Shown in pieces: positions 40,761 through 49,390 of a stretch of 64,000 nt of DNA (the stretch's first letter is position 1; the number at the start of each line of letters is the position of its first letter). This DNA comes from Phocaeicola faecalis (GTDB taxonomy: Bacteria; Bacteroidota; Bacteroidia; Bacteroidales; Bacteroidaceae), in NCBI RefSeq assembly GCF_021730445.1, contig NZ_JADNRM010000015.1, positions 575-64,574 on the forward strand, written 5' to 3'. The notes beneath the pieces are model-generated. The model had not been told where the DNA came from. It did not search any database and saw only the letters and a program-made list of their open reading frames with translations. The position numbers and the translations under genes were made by a program.

Positions 40761-42758
40761 TTACATTTCTCCCTGCCTGCAACTCACATCTTTCAGCTTC
40801 CCCTGAAATCCATTCAGCGTATCTCCTATCTGCTGCAAAGGAAAGACCAAAGTCTCTTGATAGCGCATCTCATCCATCGACTTATACTTAGGATTATAGA
40901 CCCGCATGGTTCTGCCTTCCAGACGCTCCTGCAATTTACCGTCCACATACAGGGAAGTGCCCTTGTAATCTCCTTCAATGCGGATGGAAGACCATCTGCC
41001 GGCCGGAAGACGATAAGAATTAAACACAAATGTGTAACCGTCGCGAGAGAAGGCAATCCGTCCCGTATTCTCCCAGTTTGTATATACCGTGGCATGAGCG
41101 CCTCTAAATAATACACCGCTGATATTCGTCTTTTCGTCCGGACAGATTTTGAATTCCACCGTATAGGGGTAGCCCACTTCCTGCAAAGCAGTCTGAACCG
41201 TATCCTTACCGGTAAAGAGCAGTTCCTGGCCGGGAACCGTCAGTGCGACATCTTTATGGGGAGAGATTTTGCCCGACAAGTTAATGCCCGGCGCTTCGGG
41301 CATCTCTTTGCAAAGAGCCTCAAATGCTTTATAAGGCACTTGTTTGTTGTCTCCCTTCCACAGTCTTTCGGTCAGCACCTGAACGGCCGGAAAAGCACGG
41401 ATATGCACATCCTGTTGCGAGATGCCATTGCCGCATTGGTCGTTCCACACGGCAAACATTCCGCCCAATACCCCCGGAGTACCTTCGGGAAGTGTCTGCT
41501 TGCGGTTCATCAGCCAGGGAGTCCATGTCTCATACAGCCATTGATGGTCCAAAAACTCGCGATAGTAGCCCGCACCGGGCACAATATACAGATAGGTATC
41601 GCAAGTATTGATAAGCTTATATCCGTCTTTTAAAGATATTTCCGGGTCTACCCAGTCATACGACCACGCATTTACCGTTACTCCCTCTGCCTTTACAGGA
41701 GTCTTTCCGGGAAGCCATTTCAAGCCTCCCCACATACGCGGGGTCTTACCATACTTTTCAATGTACTTCAAGTAGCGGTCAGTGAAATAACGATACTGCT
41801 CGGCTTCTTTCTTATTGTATTCGTCCGTACCGATATGCACATCAGGGCCTATAAACACAGGATGCTCTCCTGAAAGATACTCATCAAGCAGCGAATCGAT
41901 GAAACGGTACGTTTCCTCTTTATACAAGTCCAGATGGTCCATTCCATACTCTTTGCTGCCTATTTCGGGCTTGTATTGGGTGAAGCACAATGAATGGGCC
42001 GGAATGTCTATTTCGGGAATCACATTCACCCCATACTCCATGCCCAACCGCTGCAAGTCCGTAAACTCTTGTTTGGTATACGAACCGTCCTTTGCCGTCA
42101 GACCGGGGAAACGTTCGCTTTCAAGACGGAAAGCGGCATACGTCTTGTTCCAGTCATTGTCAAAGAACTGCGGAAAGCCGTTGTCGTTCAGGTGAATCTG
42201 GAATTCGTTCATCTTATAGAAGGAAAGTATCCTGACATATTGCTTCAGATAGTCCAACGTAAAGAACTTGCGGCCGGCGTCAATCATAAAGCCGCGGTTA
42301 GGGAATAAAGGAAAATCGCGTGCCGTCCCTTTCGAAATCTTTCCCTGCTGCTTATAAAGCATCTGCAGCAGCGTGCGGGTTCCCCAGAACACTCCTTTCC
42401 GGGTAGGCGCCTCAATCCCGGCATAACGGTTTACCGACAGTTTGTAGCCTTCATCGCCCAATTCTTTGTCGGGCTTCATCAGAGCCATATAAATATCATT
42501 TTTGCCCGGTTTACCGGTTCTCACGGAATAATTCCAGCCCAACATGGCGTTCAGGTCATCTGCCAATATCCCGGCGGTAGACAAAAGTACAGCCTCATCA
42601 GCAGGGTTTACAACAATATTGCCTTCGGCGGGAAGGGCCAGTTTGCCACTGCCTCCTTTCCATTGCTGAAGGGCAGGGATTACTTGGGGACACGGTTCTT
42701 GTGCGGAAATCGCAAGACATGCCATCCACAGACAGCATAAAGCAAAAAAGTTTTTCAT
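40761..42758 (-). CDS. beta-N-acetylhexosaminidase, GH20
   Basis: The 665-residue secreted enzyme has a signal peptide (MKNFFALCCLWMACLAISAQ), an N-terminal GH20b domain and a GH20 barrel (about 155-480). The barrel has the catalytic Asp-Glu pair in VHIGTDEYN (about 312-313) plus GRKFFTLDYLKQYV, IHLNDNG and VIPEIDIPAHS. A C-terminal LamG-like jelly roll (about 530-660, VEFKICPDEKTNISGVLFRG, SLYVDGKLQERLEG) is present. It removes terminal GlcNAc or GalNAc from glycans in the periplasm or at the surface. It begins 30 bases after mutS in the same direction and is probably co-transcribed, although the functions are unrelated. Confidence 0.92.
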   Translation of the reverse strand: MKNFFALCCLWMACLAISAQEPCPQVIPALQQWKGGSGKLALPAEGNIVVNPADEAVLLSTAGILADDLNAMLGWNYSVRTGKPGKNDIYMALMKPDKELGDEGYKLSVNRYAGIEAPTRKGVFWGTRTLLQMLYKQQGKISKGTARDFPLFPNRGFMIDAGRKFFTLDYLKQYVRILSFYKMNEFQIHLNDNGFPQFFDNDWNKTYAAFRLESERFPGLTAKDGSYTKQEFTDLQRLGMEYGVNVIPEIDIPAHSLCFTQYKPEIGSKEYGMDHLDLYKEETYRFIDSLLDEYLSGEHPVFIGPDVHIGTDEYNKKEAEQYRYFTDRYLKYIEKYGKTPRMWGGLKWLPGKTPVKAEGVTVNAWSYDWVDPEISLKDGYKLINTCDTYLYIVPGAGYYREFLDHQWLYETWTPWLMNRKQTLPEGTPGVLGGMFAVWNDQCGNGISQQDVHIRAFPAVQVLTERLWKGDNKQVPYKAFEALCKEMPEAPGINLSGKISPHKDVALTVPGQELLFTGKDTVQTALQEVGYPYTVEFKICPDEKTNISGVLFRGAHATVYTNWENTGRIAFSRDGYTFVFNSYRLPAGRWSSIRIEGDYKGTSLYVDGKLQERLEGRTMRVYNPKYKSMDEMRYQETLVFPLQQIGDTLNGFQGKLKDVSCRQGEM

Positions 42759-42788
42759 AAGCATTGAGGTTTTAAAAAGAGGGGGATA

Positions 42789-45401
42789 TTATTTCCCCCT
42801 GACTATTTTCTTGATATCATTCAGTTTATTCAAAGCTTCGAGAGGCGTCAGATTATTGACATCCAGCGTCAGAATCTCATCACGTATCTGACACAGCACC
42901 GGGTCGTCCAACTGGAAGAAACTGAGCTGCATCCCGTCTCGGCCGGAAGCTATCTCCGCCGTCGGTTTGGCAATCCCCTGCTGGCGGTTGTCCGTCTCCA
43001 ACTGGTGCAAGATATCGTTTGCACGTTTCACGATGCTCTTCGGCATACCCGCCATTTTCGCCACATGGATACCGAAAGAGTGCTCACTGCCTCCCCTCTC
43101 CAGCTTGCGCAGGAAGATGACTTTATTATCCACCTCCTTCACCGACACATTGTAGTTCTTAATACGCTTGAAGGATTTCTCCATTTCATTCAGTTCATGG
43201 TAATGAGTGGCAAAAAGTGTACGCGCCTTTGCACGCGGATGCTCGTGGATGTGCTCCACTATCGCCCATGCAATAGAGATGCCATCGTAAGTGGAAGTGC
43301 CCCTGCCCAGCTCATCAAACAGCACCAGACTGTGCGGAGAAAGGTTGTTCAGAATATCCGCCGCCTCATTCATCTCTACCATAAAGGTAGACTCTCCCAC
43401 CGATATATTGTCGCTGGCACCCACGCGGGTGAATATCTTATCCACCATGCCGATACGGGCACTCTCTGCAGGAACAAAACATCCTATCTGCGCCAACAGC
43501 GTAATCAATGCCGTCTGGCGGAGCAAAGCCGATTTACCCGCCATGTTAGGCCCCGTGATAATGATAATCTGCTGGCTGTCGGTATCCAGATACACATCAT
43601 TGGCAATATACTTCTCCCCCACCGGAAGCTGTTTCTCTATCACCGGATGGCGTCCCTGCCTGATATCCAGCACATCACTATCCTCCACTATCGGACGGAT
43701 GTACTTATTCGCTCCGGCAACATTGGCAAAAGCAAGCAGACAGTCCAAACGGGCTATCTGGTTGGCATTAATCTGAATGGCAGGGATATATTCGGCAAGG
43801 GAAAGAACCAAATCATTATAAAGCTTGGTTTCGAGCGTCAGAATCTTATCTTCCGCACCCAGAATCTTTTCTTCGTATTCCTTCAACTCCTGTGTGATAT
43901 AACGCTCTGCATTCACCAGTGTCTGTTTGCGAATCCAGTCGGCAGGCACTTTGTCTTTGTGTGCATTGCGCACCTCTATGTAATAGCCGAATACATTGTT
44001 ATAGGCAATCTTCAGGCTGGGAATGCCGGTCTGCTCACTCTCGCGCTGCTGCACCTGCAACAGATAATCCTTTCCCGAAAAAGCGATGCGGCGCAACTCG
44101 TCCAGCTCTTCATTTACCCCATCGGCTATCACTCCCCCTTTATTCACCAGCAACGGAGGGTCATTCTTTATCTCTTTGGCTATTTTCTCGCGGATATTGA
44201 GGCAAAGGTTAAGCTGTTCACCGATGCGGCGCAAACTGTCATTGTCGGCATTCAGACAAGCGTTCTTAATAGGCTCGATGGCCTGCAATGCCACTTTAAG
44301 CTGAACCACCTCACGCGGAGAGATACGTCCCACGGCCGCTTTAGACACAATGCGTTCCAGGTCGCCGATAAACTGCAACTTCTCCTCAATGAACTCTTTA
44401 AAGTCTGGTTCGCGGAAGAAATACTCCACCACATCCAGGCGCTCATTGATAGGCTTCTCGTCTTTCAACGGAAACACCACCCAGCGTTTCAGCAGACGGG
44501 CTCCCATCGGGCTGATTGTTTTGTCGATAACATCCAGCAGACTCGTGCCTCCGTCATTCATGCTACCCAGCAATTCCAGGCTCCGGACAGTGAATTTATC
44601 CAAGCGCACATAGCGGTCTTCCTCAATGCGCGACAGCGAGGTGATATGGCCGATTTGATAATGCTGCGTCATATCCAGATATTGCAGGATGGCACCCGAA
44701 GCGATAATACCGTTCTTGAGATGCTCGACGCCGAAACCTTTCAAATTCTTCGTTTCAAAGTGTTTCAACAGCTTCTCGCGAGAAGAAGTCTCGGTAAACA
44801 CCCAGTCCTCCAATTCGAACGTGAAGAACTTGCTGCCGAAATTTCCTTCAAACATTCCCCGCTTTCCGCGTTCAAACAATATTTCCTTGGGAGCGAAGTT
44901 GTTCAACAGCTTGTCCACATAGTCAAACGGCCCTTCAGCCGTAAGAAATTCACCGGTAGAAATATCCAAAAAAGCAACACCACACGCAGCTTTACCGAAA
45001 TGGACTGCCGCCAGAAAGTTATTCTCCTTATACGAAAGGACATTATCATTGATGGCCACCCCCGGAGTCACCAACTCGGTAATACCCCTCTTCACCAACT
45101 TCTTTGTCAGTTTAGGGTCTTCCAACTGGTCACAGATGGCCACACGCTTGCCGGCACGTATCAGTTTCGGCAGATAAGTATCCAGAGCATGATGCGGAAA
45201 GCCCGCCATCTCCACACTCTTCCCTTGTCCGTTGGCACGTTTGGTCAGTGTAATTCCCAATATTTCAGAGGCTACAATGGCATCTTCGGAATAGGTTTCA
45301 TAGAAATCTCCACACCTAAAAAGCATGATTGCATCGGGATGCTTTGCCTTCAACTCAAAAAACTGCTTCATCATCGGGGTTAAAACCACATCATTTGCCA
45401 C
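42789..45401 (-). CDS. mutS: DNA mismatch repair protein MutS
   Basis: The roughly 870-residue protein has the mismatch-binding domain with CGDFYETY (Phe wedge region), the connector, lever and clamp domains, and the ATPase with [38 protein letters not shown] and [12 protein letters not shown] chose GTG 45401 ([18 protein letters not shown]). The promoter box at 45439-45446 lies 37 bases upstream and would overlap the leader of the longer GTG 45434 alternative. It recognises mispairs with MutL partners elsewhere. A long antisense open frame over it is a shadow. Confidence 0.97.
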   Translation of the reverse strand: MANDVVLTPMMKQFFELKAKHPDAIMLFRCGDFYETYSEDAIVASEILGITLTKRANGQGKSVEMAGFPHHALDTYLPKLIRAGKRVAICDQLEDPKLTKKLVKRGITELVTPGVAINDNVLSYKENNFLAAVHFGKAACGVAFLDISTGEFLTAEGPFDYVDKLLNNFAPKEILFERGKRGMFEGNFGSKFFTFELEDWVFTETSSREKLLKHFETKNLKGFGVEHLKNGIIASGAILQYLDMTQHYQIGHITSLSRIEEDRYVRLDKFTVRSLELLGSMNDGGTSLLDVIDKTISPMGARLLKRWVVFPLKDEKPINERLDVVEYFFREPDFKEFIEEKLQFIGDLERIVSKAAVGRISPREVVQLKVALQAIEPIKNACLNADNDSLRRIGEQLNLCLNIREKIAKEIKNDPPLLVNKGGVIADGVNEELDELRRIAFSGKDYLLQVQQRESEQTGIPSLKIAYNNVFGYYIEVRNAHKDKVPADWIRKQTLVNAERYITQELKEYEEKILGAEDKILTLETKLYNDLVLSLAEYIPAIQINANQIARLDCLLAFANVAGANKYIRPIVEDSDVLDIRQGRHPVIEKQLPVGEKYIANDVYLDTDSQQIIIITGPNMAGKSALLRQTALITLLAQIGCFVPAESARIGMVDKIFTRVGASDNISVGESTFMVEMNEAADILNNLSPHSLVLFDELGRGTSTYDGISIAWAIVEHIHEHPRAKARTLFATHYHELNEMEKSFKRIKNYNVSVKEVDNKVIFLRKLERGGSEHSFGIHVAKMAGMPKSIVKRANDILHQLETDNRQQGIAKPTAEIASGRDGMQLSFFQLDDPVLCQIRDEILTLDVNNLTPLEALNKLNDIKKIVRGK

Positions 45402-45438
45402 TGTTGTATCCTTTCTTTTTAAAGTTAATATCACCGGA

Positions 45439-45446
45439 CAAAGATA
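45439..45446 (-). promoter_or_regulatory. -7 element of mutS
   Basis: CAAAGATA on plus is TATCTTTG on minus. Confidence 0.6.
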
Positions 45447-45511
45447 GCAAATCGACCTCTGATTTTAAAACAGTGAAAGGAAAAGTTTTACACTATTTAT
45501 CCCTCTTGCAG

Positions 45512-45697
45512 CTACACAATATCTACAATAATCTTTGCTTCTTTCAATTTTCGGAGTATCTTTTCTTCTTTCATTGAGCGTGCCGGCATCTTGCCATGAG
45601 CCAACCGCCATACTTTCCACGGAGTAACCTGATGCTTGAATGCCAGACTACAATAAACAAAACGATACTTTGAATTCCAAAATCTAAATATTTCCAT
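45512..45697 (-). CDS. small conserved-type hypothetical protein, HTH-like
   Basis: This basic protein of 61 residues starts at ATG 45697 (MEIFRFWNSKYRFVYCSLAF) with KHQVTPWKVWRLAHGKMPA resembling a short helix-turn-helix, then a charged tail. I recall similar small Bacteroides proteins of unknown function, so it may be real. It lies between mutS and the 6S-like RNA and follows the RNA in the same direction. Confidence 0.45.
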   Translation of the reverse strand: MEIFRFWNSKYRFVYCSLAFKHQVTPWKVWRLAHGKMPARSMKEEKILRKLKEAKIIVDIV

Positions 45698-45750
45698 TAT
45701 CTCAATGATTTTATCTGTCTTGTAGCTCCGGCAAGACACTTATTATTATT

Positions 45751-45977
45751 AGAAACGTGGAACTATCTGTTCTAATATCCGCTTAGGAAGGCCCTGAGAT
45801 TGCCTGTGAACACGAATATACGACAGCTTAGCCCCACGCTATAACAAGCGTGAGAACCAACTGCGTCCTTCATGTGTTCACGAAAATTTCTCAGGTTTTC
45901 CTAAACATGAAAAAGACACAACGTTTCTCTGCAACGTAATCTTTTATAAATCCGCAGAGACATCTCCATGTCTCAAA
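45751..45977 (-). ncRNA. 6S-like RNA (6S-Flavo type)
   Basis: A long rod-like fold is visible. AGAAACGT (45751-45758) pairs with ACGTTTCT (45921-45928), TTAGGAA (45783) with TTTCCTAA (45897-45904), CCTGAGA with TCTCAGG, and TGTGAACAC with GTGTTCACG. A large symmetric internal bubble of about 20 bases per side follows, capped by the CACGCT/AGCGTG hairpin. A closing stem, a central bubble and an end hairpin are the 6S RNA plan, which traps RNA polymerase. A minus-strand TACTTTTG (CAAAAGTA at 45984-45991) sets the strand and the approximate 5' end; the 3' end is uncertain. This is a structural call from reading only. Confidence 0.6.
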
Positions 45978-45983
45978 CTTGTA

Positions 45984-45991
45984 CAAAAGTA
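45984..45991 (-). promoter_or_regulatory. -7 element of the 6S-like RNA
   Basis: CAAAAGTA on plus is TACTTTTG on minus, just before the folded region. Confidence 0.5.
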
Positions 45992-46058
45992 GTGATTAAT
46001 TGTCAATATACGCCCAATAAATACCAAAATATTAACCGCATAGTCATTTTATTGTTTC

Positions 46059-46066
46059 TATCTTTG
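46059..46066 (+). promoter_or_regulatory. -7 element of the flavin reductase-like gene
   Basis: TATCTTTG, 23 bases before ATG 46090. Confidence 0.6.
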
Positions 46067-46089
46067 TGCACATAAACAAATAAAGACCA

Positions 46090-46602
46090 ATGAAAAAGAT
46101 ACAAGTAAAAGAGCTGAAAGACAACATGTTTGAGACAATCAGCAAAGAATGGATGCTGGTAACCGCCGGCACAAAGGAAAAATTCAATACAATGACTGCC
46201 AACTGGGGCGGCATCGGATTCTTATGGAACAAGCCGGTAGCCTTCATCTTTATCCGCCCCGAACGCTACACGTTCGACTTCATAGAGCAGAATGATTACC
46301 TCACTCTCTCTTTCCTGGGCGAAGAGCATAAGGATGTTCACAAAATTTGTGGTTCTAAGTCAGGGCGAGATATCGACAAAGTGAAAGCAACAGGACTTCA
46401 ACCCTTATTCACCGAAAATGGAAGTATTACTTTTGAACAGGCCCGGCTGACCTTTGAGTGCAAGAAACTGTATGCCGATATGATTAAGCCGGAAGACTTT
46501 ATCGACCAAAGCATTATCGACCGATGGTATGGAGAAGCGCATGGCGGCTTCCATAAAATGTATGTGGTAGAGATTGTCAATGTATTGGAGGCAATCTCAT
46601 AA
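46090..46602 (+). CDS. flavin reductase-like FMN-binding protein
   Basis: The 170-residue protein has the flavin-reductase split-barrel pattern: WMLVTAGTKEKFNTMTANWGGIGFLWNKPVAFIFIRPERYT and YLTLSFLGEEHKDVHKICGSKSGRD. It probably binds FMN and acts in the cytoplasm; the substrate is unknown. Its 3' end overlaps the 3' end of the convergent response regulator gene by six bases. Confidence 0.87.
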   Translation: MKKIQVKELKDNMFETISKEWMLVTAGTKEKFNTMTANWGGIGFLWNKPVAFIFIRPERYTFDFIEQNDYLTLSFLGEEHKDVHKICGSKSGRDIDKVKATGLQPLFTENGSITFEQARLTFECKKLYADMIKPEDFIDQSIIDRWYGEAHGGFHKMYVVEIVNVLEAIS

Positions 46603-47286
46603 AACAGGCGGCTGAGTACCTAAAATGGAAAGTATATATCCTGTTCTTGGCACAGTTTCCAAGGACAGGCTCTCGTCTTCCGACAGATATTTCCGCAGTC
46701 TCGCCACATAGTTATTCAAACTCTGCTCGCTGCCGGGAGTACCCTCCCACAGCTCCTGCACTATTTGTTCGCGACTTACTGTTTGATTCATGTTCTGTGC
46801 CAACAACTTCAGCAGTTTATATTCAAACTCAGTCAGCCTTCTCACAGGCTCATCGCCTTTGAACAACATACTGTCTCCGGCTCTCAGATTAAACATTCCG
46901 ATGGATAGTCCTTTCGGATGGAAATATGGCGTGTGCCTGCGTATGTAAGCCACCAACTCCTCCATTTCGAAAGGCTTTCGCAGATAAGCGATGCCACCTG
47001 CATCCAGCGCCCTTGCCACTTCCGAACCGGCTATGTGTGAAGAGACAAACAGAATCGGTGTATCGGGAGCCGTCAGTTTGAGTTCCGCAACGGCATCTAT
47101 TCCATTCTTTTCTCCTATCTCTACATCCAGCACCATAATGTCCGGCTGCATTTCCTGAACCACACCCTGAATTCCTACCAGCGTAGTGCAATACTCTGCA
47201 GCATAGCCCGATGCCCTCAATGCCAAGATTACCACTTGTCCCAATGCGATGTCATCGTCTACAAACAGAACTTTTGTCTTTTCCAT
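46597..47286 (-). CDS. OmpR/PhoB-type response regulator
   Basis: The 229-residue protein has a receiver domain with the acidic pocket VDDD (9-12), phospho-acceptor Asp54 in IMVLDVEIG and Lys in YLRKPFEMEEL. A winged-helix output domain follows (LTEFEYKLLKLLAQNMNQTVSREQIVQELW, SLNNYVARLRKYLSED). It starts 19 bases after the kinase gene. With it, it forms a pair divergent from the peptide operon and is the likely regulator of that operon. Confidence 0.92.
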   Translation of the reverse strand: MEKTKVLFVDDDIALGQVVILALRASGYAAEYCTTLVGIQGVVQEMQPDIMVLDVEIGEKNGIDAVAELKLTAPDTPILFVSSHIAGSEVARALDAGGIAYLRKPFEMEELVAYIRRHTPYFHPKGLSIGMFNLRAGDSMLFKGDEPVRRLTEFEYKLLKLLAQNMNQTVSREQIVQELWEGTPGSEQSLNNYVARLRKYLSEDESLSLETVPRTGYILSILGTQPPVL

Positions 47287-47305
47287 CCGTCTTTTCTCCT
47301 TTCAA

Positions 47306-48685
47306 TCAACGATATGGAATAATGAATGTAAAAGTGCTTCCTTCACCTTCGGCACTCTTCATCATTATTTCCCCTCCATGTTCATTTATAATATATTTGG
47401 ATTGTGCCAAGCCTATGCCGTAACCCTTCTGCTGTTGCTCTTCGCTTCGGGGAACCCGATAGAACTGGGTGAACAATTTCTTCTGATGGGTGGCGGCGAT
47501 GCCCCAACCATTGTCTTTGACAGACACACGCAACCGCTCATCCACAATAGAAAGAGAGACCTCTATTCTCACTCCTGCATCCGAATATTTCAAGGCATTC
47601 TCCATCAGGTTACGAAGCACGTTCTCTATATACATGCCATCGGCCATTACCTGCAAACCCGAAGGAAGTTCATTGATGATGCAGATGGTATGAGGCTTGT
47701 CCGGATAGAGGCAGGACAACTCCTTCTTCACTCCCGCTGCTATTTCCGGAACATCAATCAGACTTTTATTCAATACCACCTGATGACGATTCATGCGTGC
47801 GGTCATTAACAAAGCCTCTATGTTGGAAATCAGACGCTTCACACCCGCTTTACTCGTTTCAAGCATCTCCTTGGTCTCCTCATCGGATACCACTAATTTC
47901 AACCACCCCATCATCGTAATGACACTGTTCAATGGAGACTTCAAATCATGAATAGTGCCATTTATAGTCATTTCCCTCTTGCGGAGCAAGGCTTCCTTCC
48001 GACGAATGGCAGTCAGCTGGAAAAACAGACAAAGTAATACCAGCAGCATCATGCAGGCAGAAAGAGCCAGCGTCCAAAGCTGATGCCGCAGAAAATGAGA
48101 CATAGGAATATCTGCCTTTACCTGAAGATATTGCAAGCCTTTTGTGCCAATAGGCATGAACTTAGATACATAATCAGGCGTATGGCTTTCCAAGTCTCCA
48201 ACAGAAGAAATCATTACGGTGTCTTTATCATAAAGAAGAAATTGATGAGGATGATGGATAATGCTATCTGATAAATGCCAAAGGCTGTCCAAAGTATGCA
48301 TATTCAGGGGGAAACCTGCTGCTAATAAATAATCTTGCGCCAATTGAGATACAATCTCTCCGGTTGTAGTACCTATCCCCATCTTTCTAGCTGCCGGCAA
48401 ATTAAATGTATCTTTATTAGTCGGTAATTTACGAATACTGTCTAACTCTTGCGGAGTCATGTCCGACAATAATTTCACTTTAAGCACAGGTTTCGTTTGT
48501 ATCGGCCGTCCCGACCGTAAATCACTTCGAATCCACTTTTCATCTTCTATTATTCTTTTTGTAACCTCACTTATATTAATTATATCTTCAGCCACATCTT
48601 GATTATATAAACTAAATATATAACTAATTTGCAGACAGACTGTTGCAGCCATAGCAATAAAGGTGATATAATAATATTTCTTCAT
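47306..48685 (-). CDS. sensor histidine kinase
   Basis: The 459-residue protein starts at ATG 48685 (MKKYYYITFI). TM1 is at about 6-26 and TM2 at about 205-230 (LWTLALSACMMLLVLLCLFFQ), with a roughly 175-residue periplasmic sensor between them. The H box is GTIHDLKSPLNSVI; the N box NLMENALKYS, G1 VKDNGWGIA and G2 KGYGIGLAQSKYIINEHGGEI are intact. Its promoter (48707-48714) and the peptide operon promoter (48783-48790) diverge within one 127-base gap. A periplasmic sensor next to a peptide exporter fits sensing of a peptide or of envelope stress. Confidence 0.92.
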   Translation of the reverse strand: MKKYYYITFIAMAATVCLQISYIFSLYNQDVAEDIINISEVTKRIIEDEKWIRSDLRSGRPIQTKPVLKVKLLSDMTPQELDSIRKLPTNKDTFNLPAARKMGIGTTTGEIVSQLAQDYLLAAGFPLNMHTLDSLWHLSDSIIHHPHQFLLYDKDTVMISSVGDLESHTPDYVSKFMPIGTKGLQYLQVKADIPMSHFLRHQLWTLALSACMMLLVLLCLFFQLTAIRRKEALLRKREMTINGTIHDLKSPLNSVITMMGWLKLVVSDEETKEMLETSKAGVKRLISNIEALLMTARMNRHQVVLNKSLIDVPEIAAGVKKELSCLYPDKPHTICIINELPSGLQVMADGMYIENVLRNLMENALKYSDAGVRIEVSLSIVDERLRVSVKDNGWGIAATHQKKLFTQFYRVPRSEEQQQKGYGIGLAQSKYIINEHGGEIMMKSAEGEGSTFTFIIPYR

Positions 48686-48706
48686 TTTATAATCAGTTCT
48701 ACGCGA

Positions 48707-48714
48707 CAAAGATA
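48707..48714 (-). promoter_or_regulatory. -7 element of the histidine kinase gene
   Basis: CAAAGATA on plus is TATCTTTG on minus, 21 bases before ATG 48685. Confidence 0.6.
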
Positions 48715-48782
48715 ATTGTTTCTGATCAAAAAGATTATAAAATGATTATGTTTTTATTATAAACGCTCTTTTTAAAACGACT

Positions 48783-48790
48783 TACCTTTG
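48783..48790 (+). promoter_or_regulatory. -7 element of the peptide operon
   Basis: TACCTTTG, 22 bases before ATG 48813. Confidence 0.6.
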
Positions 48791-48812
48791 CGAAGTATAA
48801 AAAAAAACACTA

Positions 48813-48971
48813 ATGGAAACAATAAACTTAGAAAAACTTACGACAGAAGCGATAGAGTTAATAAAGGGCGGTGGATGGGTCTTTCAAGAAAACCAATGGA
48901 TATGGATTGAAGATGATCCCCCTACGGATGACAATGATTGGAGTTATAATATCCAATCTAAAATAAAATGA
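48813..48971 (+). CDS. double-glycine peptide precursor 1, Trp-rich core
   Basis: This is a 52-residue peptide. The leader METINLEKLTTEAIELIKGG ends in Gly19-Gly20, as in substrates of C39-peptidase exporters, and is followed by a 32-residue acidic core with Trp at 22, 29, 31 and 43 and seven Asp/Glu. It has no Cys. It is followed by a second precursor, a radical SAM enzyme and a C39 exporter, which is the main support. It is too short to stand out by length alone. Whether it is a modified peptide, a bacteriocin or a signal is unknown. Confidence 0.72.
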   Translation: METINLEKLTTEAIELIKGGGWVFQENQWIWIEDDPPTDDNDWSYNIQSKIK

Positions 48972-49077
48972 CTATTTATTACCGGTAAATTAAATAAGTA
49001 CAGAACCTAATCTGTATAATCAATAGGAGCAGATGCCGAAAAGCTTATAGAGTAGGTTCATACCAAAAACGTATAAG

Positions 49078-49299
49078 ATGAAATCTATTACGACACTGGA
49101 AAACATCCCTGATTCATTGGATATCCAAGAAATGATGGATGTAAAAGGAGGCGCAGAAGCAAGAGCTATCTGTATCTTTGCTGCAGCAGTTAAATGCACT
49201 GTATCAGGTTCTGGTACCTGCACCGTATCAGGTTCTGGTACGGTTGTTGCACCGAAACCAAATCCAAATCCAACTACACCTACAGAACCCGGACATTAA
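49078..49299 (+). CDS. double-glycine peptide precursor 2, Cys-octad core
   Basis: The 73-residue peptide has a leader of 25 residues (ITTLENIPDSLDIQEMMDVKGG region, cut after Gly25). The core has Cys at 32, 40 and 48, exactly eight residues apart: CIFAAAVK, CTVSGSGT, CTVSGSGT. A Pro/Asn/Thr tail ends it (PKPNPNPTTPTEPGH). The two CTVSGSGT units come from a 24-bp tandem DNA repeat (about 49195-49242). The leader type matches Bacteroidales 'GG' natural-product precursors paired with radical SAM maturases. Confidence 0.8.
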   Translation: MKSITTLENIPDSLDIQEMMDVKGGAEARAICIFAAAVKCTVSGSGTCTVSGSGTVVAPKPNPNPTTPTEPGH

Positions 49300-49390
49300 A
49301 AGTCTAACAATGTAGAAGAAAGATGTCACAATATATTTGAGACACAAGTATATTTGTGGCATCTTCATTCACTCTATTTAAACACAAAAT

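Noticed and set aside
43005..45383. A 792-codon open frame on the plus strand opposite mutS
   Set aside because: It mirrors the mutS codons, has no domain, signal or promoter, and mutS on the other strand is certain.
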